Part shown: positions 45,134-57,239 of the stretch, piece by piece
Layout: each line of letters begins with the position of its first letter
How positions within the stretch are numbered: position 1 is the stretch's first letter
NCBI GenBank assembly: GCA_026120185.1
Contig: JANUWF010001218.1
Coordinates: 3,534,001-3,598,000, forward strand
Length of the DNA: 64,000 nucleotides
From: Voacanga thouarsii
Lineage: Eukaryota > Streptophyta > Magnoliopsida > Gentianales > Apocynaceae
Direction: 5' to 3'
The notes under the pieces: generated by a model
Told to the model about the DNA's origin: nothing
Database searches by the model: none
What the model saw: the letters and a program-made list of their open reading frames with translations, nothing else
Position numbers and translations under genes: made by a program

Positions 45134-46486
45134 TTTCCTGGTCCGGATCGGGTTTCGGGGTCAAGTTGCTCACGCAGATCTTCCTCTCTTGCACTTGCGC
45201 CTCTTTCTTCAGGATATCCTGGACTGCTGACACCTCCTGTATTCTCAAGTGTGCCATTTTCACCTTTCGACTTAGAGCATCTGCTACCACATTCGCTTTA
45301 CCCGGATGATAGTTAATAGGGCACTTATACTCTTTCAGGAACTCCATCCACCTACGCTGTCGGAGATTCAAGTCCTTTTACGTGAAGATGTACTTCAAAC
45401 TCTTATGGTCAGTGAAAACTTCGTATTGCGCACCGTACAAGTAATGTCGCCATTTCTTCAAGGCGAACACTATAGCTACTAGCTCCAGGTCATGCATGGG
45501 ATAATTAGCTTCGTGCGGCTTTAGCTTCCTAGATGCATAAGCTATGACCTTTCCTTCCTGCATCAGCACAGCCCCCAAACCTTCCTTGGATGCATCTGTA
45601 TAGAGTGCATAGGGCTTATCGGCCTCAGGCAGACTCAGCACGGGTGCTGTAATCAACCTCCTTTTAAGCTCTTGGAAGCTTTTTTCGCACTTCTCACTCC
45701 AAGCAAAAGCGACATCCTTCTTCAACAGTCGCGTCATTGGTGAAGCCAGAGTAGAAAAAATTTTTATGAATCGCCGATAGTATCCGGCTAGCCCAAGGAA
45801 ACTTCGTATCTCGGTAATATTCTCCGGTTGTTTCCAGTTAGCTACGGCTTCCACTTTGGCAGGGTCCACTTTGATCCCCTCCTTAGATATCACGTGACTA
45901 AGAAAAGACACTGAGCTCAGCCAAAACTCACATTTACTGAACTTGGCATAAAGTTTGGATTCCCTCAGCTTCTTTAGGACCAATCTTAAGTGCTCCGCGT
46001 GGTCCTCCGGATTCTTGGAGTAGATTAAAATGTCATCGATGAATATAACCACGAACTTGTCCAAGTATGGTTGAAAAATGCGATGCATCAAATCCATGAA
46101 TACTGCCGATGCATTGGTTACACCACCACGAACTCGTAGTGGCCGTATCGTGTGTTGAATGCAGTCTTAGGAATGTCTTCTTCCTTAATCCGCACCTGGT
46201 AGTATCCTTGCCGCAGGTCCAACTTCAAAAAGCAAGCGGCGCCTTGCAGTTGATCAAACAGCTCATCGATCAGGGGTAGAGGGTATTTATTTTTTATCGT
46301 TAGATTGTTCAGTCCTCGATAGTCAATACATAGCCTCAAGGTACCATCTTTCTTCTTCACAAACAACACCGGGGCTCCCCACGGTGACGTACTCGGCCTA
46401 ATGTAGCCTTGCCTTACCAATTCCTCCAATTGCTCATTTAACTCCTTCAACTCCGTCGGTGCCATCCGGTATGGGGTTCTTGACAC
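45134..46486 (-). pseudogene. Reverse transcriptase and RNase H of the Tekay element
   Basis: RT begins at 46486 ([51 protein letters not shown]). At about 46118-46125 a small deletion plus frameshift removes the conserved MPFG of the family, where only FVVV remains before GVTNAS. The next stretch (45378-46097) has the intact polymerase motif [11 protein letters not shown] and the RNase H motifs [15 protein letters not shown] and [12 protein letters not shown], then a TAA at 45378 and continued reading ([20 protein letters not shown], then [14 protein letters not shown]). Confidence 0.93.
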
Positions 46487-47133
46487 CGTTCCGCTCCGGG
46501 AATCAGATCTACGGTGAACTCAACTTCCCGCTCAAGGGGTAGGGAAGTGAGCTCCGTAGGGAACACATCCGAAAAGTCTTTCACTACCTCCGTACTTTCC
46601 AAGGTACACTGGTCTTTCAGTTTCTTTAGGAAATACACCAAATATCCTGTACATCCTTTCTTGAGTAACTTCCGGGCTTTAGCTCCAGTAATGAGAAATT
46701 TATGTTCTTTTGTCCGTCTACCGTTGAATTCAATTACATCCCGTCCAGGTCTCACAAACTGCACCGTCTTGATCTTGCAGTCCACACGAGCTCCGTGTAA
46801 CCAGTCCATGCCCAAGATCAAGTCATAATCATCCATGGGCAGGATTATAAGGTCGGCCTCCAGAATCTCCTTCCCTACCTCAACTCCACAACTTCCCATT
46901 TTCTTACCTGCTTCCGCCACATTTCCTAAGAGGGAACTAACTACTAGGGTATAAGGTAGCTCATTTCCTTCCCAACCCAGATGTGATACACATACTTCAC
47001 TTACATAAGAGTGTGTGGATCCTGGATCTATCAGAACATTAACAAGACAATCTTGGATAGAAAGGTTACCTTCAATCACGACGGCGTCCGCTCCGACTTC
47101 CTCTCGGTTCAGGGCAAAAACTTTGGCCTTCAC
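46447..47133 (-). pseudogene. Protease and linker of the Tekay element
   Basis: The 228-codon open stretch contains the retropepsin active-site region NVLIDPGSTHSYVS (Asp present; Pro in the second position is, as I recall, a variant seen in other plant chromoviruses) and the flap-to-core segment DDYDLILGMDWLHGARVDC. It runs toward RT through [20 protein letters not shown]. The frame is lost at about 46480, one base from the RT frame, so PR-RT fusion is broken. Confidence 0.88.
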
Positions 47134-47142
47134 CTGAGGCTT

Positions 47143-48279
47143 CTAGCCTCCCGCTCCAGCTGGTCCAGCAGCGGCGCCTCTATTTCCTCCCATTGGTTGG
47201 GCCGGTGCGGTCTGCTCAATCCTTAAGGGTTTGGGGCAGACGTTTCTCAGGTGTCCCGGGTCTCCGCAATTGAAGCACCTCCTCACACCCCCATTACCCC
47301 AGCAGTTTCTTTCGGTGTGGCCTCGCTTCCCACACAGCCGGCAATTCGGGCTGCCTTGCATCGGTCCTGCTACTGGTACTTGAGGCTGCTTGCCCCGATT
47401 TCCCCAAGGCATAGAGGCCGCGGGTCGCTTGTTGCTTGAAGGCCTCATAGGTGGACGATTCGGTTGGAAGGGTCTACTCACCGGTCGATGCCGATCTTCA
47501 TTTTCCGTCCGGGAAGCTGCGTCCACGGTGGCGGTGTACGATGTAGGCGGTGATGGAGCCAATGCCTTCCTCAACTCTGGCCTAAGCCCTTTCACGAATT
47601 GCCGAGTGCACTTTTACTCCGTATCTACCAAGCACTTGCAGTACTTGGACAACTGCATGAATCGGGCTGCATATTGGGCCACGGTCATGCCTCCCTGCCT
47701 GAGGGTTTGGAATTCGTCCTCCCTCTTCTCAGCCACCCAACGAGGAATGTACTCGGCCCGGAAGGCTTCCGTAAAGTCGTCCCACGTCCATTCCTGCTCC
47801 TCTCTATCCCAATCACTCCGTACCCGCTGTCACCATGCTCGAGACGGTCCCCTTAGCCGAAAAGCAGCAAACTTCACCATCTTCTCTTCCGAGTACTGCA
47901 AAATAGCGAAGATGTCCTCCATTTGCTCAATCCACTGCTCGACTTTCTTGTCCTGTTCCACCTCCCCTTGGAATGTGGGAGGCTGGAACTTCAGGAAACG
48001 CTCTAGGGCTTCATCCTCTCCCCGCGATGGTTTCCTGGCCACCTTATCCACTCTTTCTGTCAGATTCTGCAGGATCGAGGCCATCTTGTCGAAAGCCTGA
48101 CCCATGGTCACATCTCGTGACCTCTCCGAAGCTAATTCCTGCTTACGTGGCAGGTGCCCTTTCACGTCGGGGGTGGAACGATGCATCTGCTCAAATTTCG
48201 GGGTGGAGAATGCACTCTCCTGCACCGTTCTGCTATGCACAACTATTCTGCGTCTTGGTGCCATCTTAATCACATTCAC
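47143..48279 (-). pseudogene. Gag of the Tekay element
   Basis: A single 379-codon frame is interrupted by TGA at 47830 and TAA at 47614. It includes MGQAFDKMASILQNLTERVD, the capsid segment QPPTFQGEVEQDKKVEQWIE and FVKGLRPELRKALAP, and two CCHC knuckles: CRLCGKRGHTERNCW and CFNCGDPGHLRNVCP. Both knuckles are intact. The Gly/Ala/Pro-rich C-terminus ends nine bases before the protease reading frame. Restricting damage to two nonsense codons suggests recent inactivation. Confidence 0.93.
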
Positions 48280-48582
48280 TCAGGGTCAGTTAGTTACCAA
48301 GGGAAAAAGGATATGCTTAGATGCATGATCAGTTGATAGCAATGTACTTATCTAAAAGAGAATTTGATGATATCGTGCAAGGGTGAATCAAGTAATAAAT
48401 GAAACTCATGCTTTTCATATAAACCATTCTTTGTAGAAAAGAAGGGGTTATCTCATACGATACCCTTTTTATTTAAAATGATAAATAAGCCCTATGAGCA
48501 ACATGCTCCCTTAAAAGAAATAAACAAATAAAGGTATGCAAATCCCAAAGAAAGAAAAGTAAAAGCTGCTGGTCTTCTAGAC

Positions 48583-49383
48583 TTAACTCTCTCTAGTTTC
48601 AACAGAAGCATCAGAGTCGTCAAAGGCTGGTTCCACAAGCCACCCCACGGAGCTATCGGGTCTCCTTATGTGGTCCCTTGCAAAACCAGCACTCCCACTT
48701 AGCTGCCCTAACTCACCACCTCGGCCTCTCTTGGCTCTCATGACCGTCTCATAGAGCTCATCCATTGCTAATCTAACCGCACCCTTAGGCGTAGGCCTCT
48801 TACTCCCCAAGTCAGATGGATCAACCAACCCCTTTCTCCTTAGCATGGCATCTATACACAGTCCATATCGGAGTCCACACCCCTTAGGACTCTCTTCCAG
48901 CTTCCTCTTCCCCTTATCTACCCCTCCTAGAACTAACTGCCTAAGGTCTCTCTCTCCCGGGGCAACCCCATCTCGCGGCGTATATCCCTTACCACTGGAC
49001 CCTTTAGGGTTATGACAAGCAGGGGTCTTATCAACTTCACCTATCTGCGGGGTCTAAGGAACCTCCATTACCTTCTCATCCTCTCCTTCTACCCCAGCCA
49101 TCTCTCCCTCGTTCTCATCGTCCCCCTCATTCCCTAGCTCATCTACCTCTCACTCACTCAACTCTGTCATCTCCTCATCTCCCTCATCTTCCCCTAAGCT
49201 CTCATCGACCTCTATCTCCGCCTCAACCACCGGGTCGTCTAGCACTGACGGCTCACACTCTCTCTCTGAATCAGATGCGGGTGGATCAGCTACAGGTAGT
49301 GGGGCAGGTGGATTCCCGCAGCCAGCGGGCCAATCTCTGACAGCCGATACAACTCTTTTGACCATCCTATAAACAGAAGACAA
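48583..49383 (-). pseudogene. Decayed upstream ORF between PBS and gag of the Tekay element
   Basis: From the ATG at 49383 one frame runs 267 codons to a stop at 48583, interrupted by only two codons, TGA (49150) and TAG (about 49056). Either could come from a single C-to-T change. The N-terminal third is very acidic (EIEVDESLGEDEGDEEMTE), the middle is Gly/Lys-rich, and the C-terminal third is basic (MLRRKGLVDPSDLGSKRP, then ELYETVMRAKRGRGGEL). No family is recognised. Ordinary gypsy elements have only a leader here. It starts about 70 bases below the PBS and ends 304 bases above gag. Confidence 0.6.
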
Positions 49384-49453
49384 GAATTAGTACCAGATCA
49401 AAATACTTAAGAAAATAGAACCCCATAAGTCAAGTAATTGCCTAAACCTTGTT

Positions 49454-49464
49454 CTCTGATACCA
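49454..49464 (-). other. Primer-binding site (initiator Met tRNA) of the Tekay element
   Basis: Minus strand TGGTATCAGAG lies two bases inside the 5' LTR end. It continues AACAAGG rather than CCA. Confidence 0.9.
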
Positions 49465-49466
49465 CT

Positions 49467-52400
49467 TGTAACACCCCACGACTACGTACCCTAAAAGGGC
49501 GGGGATGTCGCCTCGTCCCATAGGACAAGGGGTCTTTAAAATGAGGTATAAACTACAAAGGCAACCTCCAAGAGATTTAACTTAGATAAATAAAGAAATA
49601 CTCTTATTACATCAGGCTCAACTTGGAGCAAAACGAAACAAAAATAATTAATCGTTCAACAGCTTAAACAACAAATGTCTCCTAAGCAAAGATGATAATA
49701 ATTAGACAAGCTTCAACTATCAATGCCCCGCTGACTCAACACAGTCTATCTCCTGAAAACATGATGTAAAACAATGTGAGAATAAATCTCAGTAAGTCAT
49801 GTGTGTGCACATGGTGTTTAAAATTGTACGTGTATGCAAAGTGAAAAACATTTGTAGAAATATTTGACAAGTTATAAATAATTTCTCTTTCGCAAAGAGT
49901 GGATTTTTCCATAATCATACTTTACACAAAACAATCATCCACTCGAATAAACAGTCATGTCACCACACGTTGGGCTCCATGAGAACAAAATGGTCAAGGT
50001 GCCACACTTTGTTCACCAAGACAGGTCAAGGCACCACACTTTGTGTACCAAGACAGGATCAGATTACCACACGTTTGGCGTTCTGATCAAGGTGAGTGTA
50101 CAGCTCACCGGGTGAGATACTCCTCCTTCTCTACACCCAACAAAACCATCCGGGTGTCCATGCCGGGAAATAAATAATACCTTACCAGGTACACATGCTA
50201 GCTCGGACCGGCCTGACCAACCAATATTGTCACCTTTTCAAGCAGAGTTCATCTTCTGGAGGTGGCCTCCTGCCAGAAGACTTACGCTAGCACTCCAAGA
50301 CTAGTATTGTTAGCCTACCCTTATTGAGTACTCAACGAACATATCCGTCAATTCCTGATTCACAATATTTTCAAACCTTAGCTTTGTAAAATGTGGTTTT
50401 CTTTAAAAGAGATTTCTAAAAATTTAAGGAAAAGAATAGTTTTCTTGATAAAATCGTTAGTTTGACAAAACCGTTTAAAGAATAAATATCCACGTTTACA
50501 ACCTAAGCAAACATAGTTCAACAATAGCTTTACAAAGCTTCACAACATAGACTTGCCATCACAACATTTAACAAAAGAGTTTATGCAAGGACTTACTTGA
50601 TATGCCTCAGATAAACGAGATAAATTCACAGCTTGCTTTCCTCAATTATCCTCCTGATCTAAACCATATAATATCATGATCAGGGCTTCAACTAATCCGA
50701 ACATGTGCCAAACTCATTTATTTTCATAACAATTCACAATCCCCTAAGATCATATACTATGACCATATATTTAACAAGGTAATAGACATCATCTACTACC
50801 TTCAACCTTAATTCCGGCATTAAGGGTAAGTATTTCCGTACCTTACAACAATCGGGTAGCAGGATCCCGATGCTCCTATGGTGATTGTCCCGAGTTCGTT
50901 GGATTAGAAGAGAAAAGTTGTCTCATTTTTCCTTCCTCATGACCGAGAATGCATAAAGAGATGAAATCAGCCTTGAGATGGCGTGATTCCAAAGAAGAAA
51001 AGGAAGAGAATTGATGGAAGAAAGGAATCAAGAAGTTGAGATGGTTTTTGCTTACCTTGGAGGGTGATCGGTTTTTGCTAGGTGTTGTTCTTGAGGTTTT
51101 CGAAAATTTGCTGTGGAGTTCTTGCTGGAATTTTTGTGTAGAATGGAGAGGATAGACGGCTGCTATGATTTAGAGTTAGAGAAGATTGGTTTAGGGTTAG
51201 ATGGTGATGTTTAGAAAGACTCCTAATGGCTTTAGGCTTCTTGGACAGCAAGGGCGAAAATTGCAGCTTGTGATGTCTCTCCTTGCTGCCGAATTTAGGT
51301 GAGTTTAAGGGAAGAAAATAATCTGCAATTTGCTCCCTTGTGCTGGCCGAAATATTGGTCAAGAGAAGGGCTGATTGTGTTCAGAATTTTGGGCCAAACA
51401 AGGAAGAGTTTGAGAAGGCTTTGGAGACTAAAATTCTGTGCAAGATGGCCTTATGTGCTGTGCGAAATTTCTGAATAGAAGAGGAAAAATTTCTGGACTG
51501 TTTTTGCTGTAGTTCTGCCGAAATTTCCAGAGAAACAATGAGGGTTTTTTAGGCGTAGAAATTGGCTTGATCAGCTGGGGTTTTTCGATGTGTTGTGTGT
51601 GCAGAATTTCGGTTGGAATAGGAGTACAAAAGCTGGCCGAAATTTCCTGTACAAAGCTGTCAAAAATTCTGGTTCCTAAGCTGGCCGAATTTCTGTAGTT
51701 TTGTGAAGATAAAATTCTGGTTTTGTGCAGCTAAGGTAATCTGAATTGATGAGGAGTATTTAGGTGTTTTGAGCTAGGGTTTGGAGAGTTGGATTGCACT
51801 TAAGGAATGCTGGAATTTCGGACAGCTTGTGTTGACACCAAGCTGCCGAAATTCTGCTAGGATAAGGAAGAAAATCCTAGTTGAATTAGGATTGAAAAAA
51901 AGTCTGATTTGCTAAGGGATTTAGGATAAGATTTCCTAGCTTTGGAAGAGTTTGAGTTGAGCTAAAGTTCCTCCAAGAAGTGGCGGCACTTGCTGGAAAT
52001 TTTTCCAGATTTTTAGCTAACATTCTAGGGTTAAAATCAACAAGGTTTCCTACTAGAAAAATGACTCTTTAATTCCAACTATCCATGGTAACATCCATTA
52101 AGCTAAAATCAAGCTGGAATTTTATTTATTAGCTAGGGTTTTTTTCTTTTTCGAAAATCCTAAGGAATAAAAGCTGAAAATTAAACGTGAACTTTATTCA
52201 CATCAAAGTCCTTGAATTTAGGAAATAAATATAGAGACTTATTTCCTTGGAATAATGACACTAAAATTTCTCTAGGTTTGCTATATCTTTTTCGGCCAAG
52301 ACATGGAAACTCTAAGGAAAAGAATCTTCAAGAAGAGAAACTAGGATTCACAAGAGATAGGTTTCGAACTCGGGCCACCATGGAAAAATCACCATCCTCC

Positions 52401-52675
52401 CCGCTATTCCAAATCAATTCCAATACTAATTTTTCCTACAAGAAGTTCTTACCACCCTAATACTCATCCTTCCAAATCTTCGACCAAACCTCCCTTAACC
52501 AAATCTTTAACAACACAACTATTTCACATCAATTAATTCAAATGCAAGAGCGACGGAAAAATTCACATGCATCTATGCAAATAAAATAATTCTAAGCTAC
52601 CATATAAAATGCTAAATTCTATACAATGCATGACTTTTCCCCATAGTCAAAAGTGGTTTTGGGTGGGGTATTACC
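49467..52675 (-). repeat. 5' LTR of the Tekay element
   Basis: 3209 bases beginning TGTAACACCCCACGAC and ending GGTGGGGTATTACC. The final A is mutated to C, but the ACATG duplication follows at once. Near-identical to the partner; small differences cluster in the first 300 bases. Confidence 0.95.
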
Positions 52676-53239
52676 ACATGCATCACAGATTTTATGTTTA
52701 TCAAATTTCATTTTTGGAAGCTCCCTAACAAGTTCTTTTGAGGACAGTTTGTTTAACAAATCAAATGATACATGACCTAACTCCATTAGCTACAAGGTCA
52801 TTGAGATAAAACACATATACATTTCCTATGCGTTTGGCAGTAAGATGGTTTCAAGATTTTCACTGTCAAGTATAGAGCAAGAATCTTTTTCAAAAATAAC
52901 TTTGCAACCATTGTCACAAAGTTGGCTAATGCTGAGCAGATTATATTTTAGATCATCAATAAGTAAGACTTGCTTTATAAATGTTAAAGAACCTTTACCA
53001 ATGTTACCAATGCCGAGAATCTTTCCTTTCTTCTTGTCTCCAAATGTAACAAATCCTTCATTTGTTGTTTGAATATCTTCTAACAATGCTACATTTCCAG
53101 TCATATGTCTTGAACAACTGCTGTCCAAGAACCACTTGGTAAAGCTTAAAGAGTGTGCCTATACATGAGAAGAAGAGATGATTTTTGGTACCCACACTTT
53201 CTTGGGTCCATGAAGGTTAGTAACATTTTCTTTGATTTT
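52676..53239 (-). pseudogene. Protease and pre-integrase segment of the Sirevirus-type element
   Basis: The open stretch at 52826-53128 begins with FLDSSCSRHMTGN. Copia proteases have D-S-G/C-S at this place, and the Asp is retained. It continues FVTFGDKKKGKILGIGNIGK, QVLLIDDLKYNLLSISQLCD and NGCKVIFEKDSC. Below a stop at 52826 the pre-integrase segment runs to ELVRELPKMKFDKHKICDA at the Tekay junction. Stops also separate it from gag at about 53160 and 53240. Confidence 0.85.
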
Positions 53240-55062
53240 TCAGAAAGTAGCTCCACCGGATTCCACTTTTCTTTTAACATGACTTCTTGAAACTATATGT
53301 CCAGGTTTCTCACAATACGTGCATGCCTTGTATGTGCTGTGAGAAGAAGTAGGTTTAGCATGTTGAAACTTGTTCTTTTTGTAATTATTCTTATGTTCAT
53401 GTCCTAAGTTACTTTGATTTTCCGCTAAGCCAAATCTGGGCATGCAAGTTTTGTTTTTATCCTCATGTTTGTATTCTAAGCCACTTCGATTTCCAGCATA
53501 AACAAATCTGGGCATACAAGTTTTGTCATTATCCTCACGGTTATATCCTAATCCACTTCGATTACCAAAATGATGTTGAGTTCCGAGAAGTTTTTCCAGA
53601 TTGCTTTTACCATTTGTAAATTTTTCAATGTAATTGGTAAGATCATTTACTCTAATTTTCATATCATTGAAGGTGCTAACCATGCATTCAAGAATTCGAA
53701 TTTTATCACACAAGTTTCTATTTTCCAGAGATGCATGATGCAATGCTGTCATGATCACATCTTTTTCAATTGTAGCACATGTATGTGTTTCAAGAGACAT
53801 TTCGTAGTTATTCAACAAAGCTTCATTTTCTTTCATCAGACAATTTACCTTTAACTTTAAATCTTTATTTTTTCTGGACAGTTTTTTTAATTCACAAAAC
53901 ATATCACATAACAACTCATTAGGATCGACATGCTTTTCAGTCATAGATATATGTGAATTTGACATGCATTCTGATGTTGAAAAGTTTACCTCATTTTCCA
54001 AAGCCATGAAGCAAATATTGGCAGTTTCTTCCTCAGATTCTTCATTTAAGTCCCAAGCTCCTATCAATCCTTTACCTTTCTTGACCTTTAGGTCTTTCCT
54101 CTTCTTAGACACTTTTCCTTCCTTTCCTTTTGCAACCGGACAGTCTGCAATGAAGTGATCCGTGCTTTTACATTCAAAGCATTGAGGTTTGAAGTCGGAG
54201 GTTTGTCCTTTCTTTCTTATAAGCTTCCTTCCTCGTTTATAGTTTCCCTTAAACATCCTTCTAAATTTCTTTGCTATCATTGCTAAATCATCACCATCCA
54301 TTTCCATGCCTTCACTGCTTTCCGAAGAGCTTGTTTCTCCATCTTCACTTTCAACTTTTAGAGCAATCCCTTTTCTGCCTTTATCATGATCATCAGATTC
54401 ATGAAACCTTTTAAGTTTCATTTCATGAGTTAAAAGAGATCCGATCAACTCTTCAATAGGTAAGGATTTTAAATCCTTGGATTCTTCTACAGCAAGAGTT
54501 TTAGGCTGTCAGCTTTTTGGTAAAGCATCAAGAATTTTTCGGTTTTGTTCCCCAAGGGAATAAACCTTTCCGTAAGCTTTCAAACCATTTGAGATATTGG
54601 TAAATCTTGTGAACATATCAGTGATGCTTTTATTTGGTTTCATAGTAAATAATTCATAATCATGAATAAGAAGCCCTAGTTTTGATTCTTTGACTTGATT
54701 AGTCCCCTCATGGGTGACTTCTAGCAATCTTCACATATCATGAGCTGAATCACAACCACTAATACAGTTGCATTCAGTCGCATCTAGAGTACAACACAAA
54801 ATGTTCATAGCTTGAAAGTTTAGAGTCATTTTTGCATTGTCTTCCACACTATACTCATCATTCTATTTAGGTATTTTTATACCATCAATCATCTTTGATG
54901 GAATAAAAGGACCATTCTCTATTAAACTCTATAACTCGAAGTTAATAGAATACACATAAATCTTTATTCTATTTTTTCAGAAAGTATAGTTGCTTCCATT
55001 AAACAAAGGTGGACGATTTGTTGAAGACCCTTCAACATATGGAAGAGAAGATGAACTTGCCA
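53240..55062 (-). pseudogene. Gag of the Sirevirus-type element
   Basis: The reading starts at about 55062 (MASSSSLPYVEGSSTNRPPL, then FNGSNYTF). It is broken by several stops to 54730, then continues with SITDMFTRFTNISNGLKAYG and the 402-codon open stretch at 53240-54448. That contains a zinc knuckle CFECKSTDHFIADCP, an acidic segment, a long coiled coil (ELKKLSRKNKDLKLKVNCL, with ENEALLNNYEMSLE), three copies of a 22-residue motif around NRSGL and KTCMPRF, and a second knuckle-like CTYCEKPGHIVSRS in which the last Cys is Ser. The long Gag with coiled coil is typical of Sireviruses. Confidence 0.9.
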
Positions 55063-55106
55063 TTAAGATCTTTTCTGCGAAGGCTGTTAAACCAAGAATA
55101 TGTAGA

Positions 55107-55122
55107 CCTGGCTTTGATACCA
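55107..55122 (-). other. Primer-binding site (initiator Met tRNA) of the Sirevirus-type element
   Basis: Minus strand TGGTATCAAAGCCAGG lies two bases inside the 5' LTR. Confidence 0.9.
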
Positions 55123-55124
55123 AA

Positions 55125-56461
55125 TGAAAAACCTTAGAGGGGGTGAATAAGGTTTTTGGCAAGCAAAAATAACTTTTTCCGATTGTCTAAAATGCTGAAC
55201 AAGGATGATCACCAAGATACTTGGACTGACTTTATAGATGTATAGAAAGCTATCCAAGTACTCGTAGATATATATTCAGATTTAGACAGTGAAAGATCAT
55301 AAAAACAAAATGCATGAACCACTGAAATAAAATGAGACAAGAGATGTATAGTGGTTTAATCAACAATGATCTACGTCCACTACCTTAAGCCTCACACTTA
55401 AGGATTTTCAACCCTATTTCATTAACATCACTTAATGAAACAGCCACATACAAGAGAGGATCACCACATTAGGTTTTACACAACTTCTCAAACACATCAA
55501 GGCTCACCCCTATGGGTTTTACACCACAACCTTGACAATACACACAACAAGGCTCACCCCTATGGATTTTACACCACAACCTTGAATATACACACAACAA
55601 GGCTCACCCTTATGGGTTTTACACCACAACCTTGAAATTACAAACAACAAGGATCACCCCTATGGGTTTTACCACACAACATTGCACTCACAAACAGAGA
55701 ATATGAAAATCAATAGAACAGAGATAAGCTCACTTACTTGAGCAGATGTTCTCTCGGATACAAGCCACAAAATACTTTTATCTTTGATACACAATCAACT
55801 CACTTTGAAGCTTAAGATAAAATGAGATTTTTGAAAATATTGAGCAATAGTGTTTTTAAGATGAATGTTTCAAAAATCTTACTTGTAATCTTGCTTTAAG
55901 GGCTATTTATAGAGCCAAAAAGTGGAGTGCCAACGGTCATAAAAAAACGGCTATAAATTTTTCTGTTTAAACTCATCCGAGTTTTGGACTCGGGTTTTGG
56001 ACGAAGATGTATCCAAAAGTTAAGTCCAAAATGGTACATCCGTGACAAACAATTTTCAACCCGTTTTACAGGATTTTGGATGAACGTTTTGGATTCAAAC
56101 TGTACCATCTAAAATTCTGCGAATTTTAAAAACTTTGAAAATCATCCCCTTTCAAGTTTCAAGGTAAAATCAAATGAATCAAAAGATAAGAGGACATAGG
56201 AAATAATAAATATACCTTAATGAACACTTCCTAGTCTAATATTCTTCATAAAAAGTCTTCTTGATGTATAACTCCTTATACTTGATTTTCCATTTGATCT
56301 TCCATTCTTGAAATCAGTGATGAAGGAGTCGCCAACAATTCTTATCTGAAGACTTTAGAAGAACAAAGGTCAATCATGTCCTATCACAATAAATTGACAT
56401 GTTAGTCCATATCTATGTTTGTCATAAATCAAAACATAAAAGAAAGCCCTCAGGGCTAACA
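55125..56461 (-). repeat. 5' LTR of the Sirevirus-type element
   Basis: 1337 bases from TGAAAAACC to GGGCTAACA, colinear with 31890-33234 at a few percent divergence. It carries the same 50-base tandem repeats at about 55496-55690. The TAGAT duplication follows. Confidence 0.93.
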
Positions 56462-57239
56462 TAGATAAATCTTTCCACTCATTTTTTTTCAACTCACCAA
56501 AAGAAAATTTCACTCTTTCATTTCAATCCTCACAATTTTTATTCACAATCCAAAATTAAACAAATTTAAAAGATCATGAATCATGAATTAATCAACAACT
56601 TTTCTCATATTTCATCACATCATCCATATTCAAACAAGAAGAGTAGAATAAAATTCAAATACCAAAGCATAACCAAGATTAACTTAAATTGGCAAGACTT
56701 AACACATTCAACCTAATACACAAGCTTAATTTAATAAAAATCCAACCAATTGAATGATAAAATCATATCCAGAGTGAAAAAGAAAATCATAACATTATCA
56801 TAGGCAAAAATAATTGCATCAAACCATTCCACGCAAATATTTATTTTTCCAAAGTCTTAAGAAAAGCCATTTAATTTCCAAAAAGATGCACTTGAGAAAG
56901 TATTAAATCCTTCCCCCCACACTTAAATTAAACATTGTCCTCAATGGCCTAAAATCGTACAATAAAGTATAACCAAGGGACAAAAAATGTAAAGAGAGAA
57001 AAGAGAGTAATACTCCCTAAGACAGATTAACTCTAAGGAAAAAGAAGTCTCCTTTAAAAAGTTGAAAGAACAGTGGCATCACTATAGGAGTTAAGAAACC
57101 TGTAAAGAGAAAAACAAACACACCAAGTACAAGCATAAAAATGAATGGAAAGAAAACAAAATAAAAACACACTAAAAATCAAAGAAAAAGAAAAAGAGAA
57201 AGTCAGAGCATTTAAGAACTCCTTGAAGTAGAGTCTCCA
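56462..57239 (-). other. 3' untranslated region of the minus-sense array unit, right piece
   Basis: Colinear with 26927-27698. It includes a PPT-like stretch (+ CCCCCCACACTTAAATTAAA, about 56913-56932), a CATTGTCCTCAATGG block, and a T-rich tract on minus ending in a TTTACAG or TTTGTAG type acceptor. That suggests a conserved intron upstream; the hydrophobic open stretch at 57054-57263 is probably its translation. Confidence 0.65.

Larger units (their letters stand above)
39012..52675 (-). mobile_element. Tekay-type chromovirus (Ty3/gypsy) inserted in the Sirevirus integrase
   Basis: Two long LTRs (39012-43677, which includes a later solo-LTR insertion, and 49467-52675) are flanked by the exact duplication ACATG (39007-39011 and 52676-52680). 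On minus: LTR, Met-tRNA PBS, an upstream ORF, gag, PR-RT-RNase H-INT in gypsy order, a chromodomain, PPT, LTR. The 3.2-kb LTRs and the C-terminal chromodomain with YVERPVKILERS, then KTLRNK and ATWETEEWLRRKYP, indicate the Tekay (Del) clade. LTR copies look about 97-98% identical by eye, so insertion is fairly young, yet all ORFs are broken. Confidence 0.95.
31890..56461 (-). mobile_element. Sirevirus-type Ty1/copia retrotransposon with env-like ORF (host of the Tekay insertion)
   Basis: Two LTRs (31890-33234 and 55125-56461) are flanked by an exact 5-bp duplication TAGAT (31885-31889 and 56462-56466). Minus-strand order is LTR, PBS, gag, protease, integrase, RT-RNase H, env-like ORF, repeated polypurine tracts, PPT, LTR. 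A long coiled-coil Gag, an extra ORF after pol and multiple PPT copies are known traits of the Sirevirus (SIRE/Maximus) lineage. Without the 13.67-kb Tekay insertion the element is about 10.9 kb. Stops and frameshifts disable all ORFs. Confidence 0.92.

Noticed and set aside
47390..48100. 236-codon frame on + across the Tekay gag
   Set aside because: Antisense shadow of gag, which shows zinc knuckles and capsid motifs on minus.
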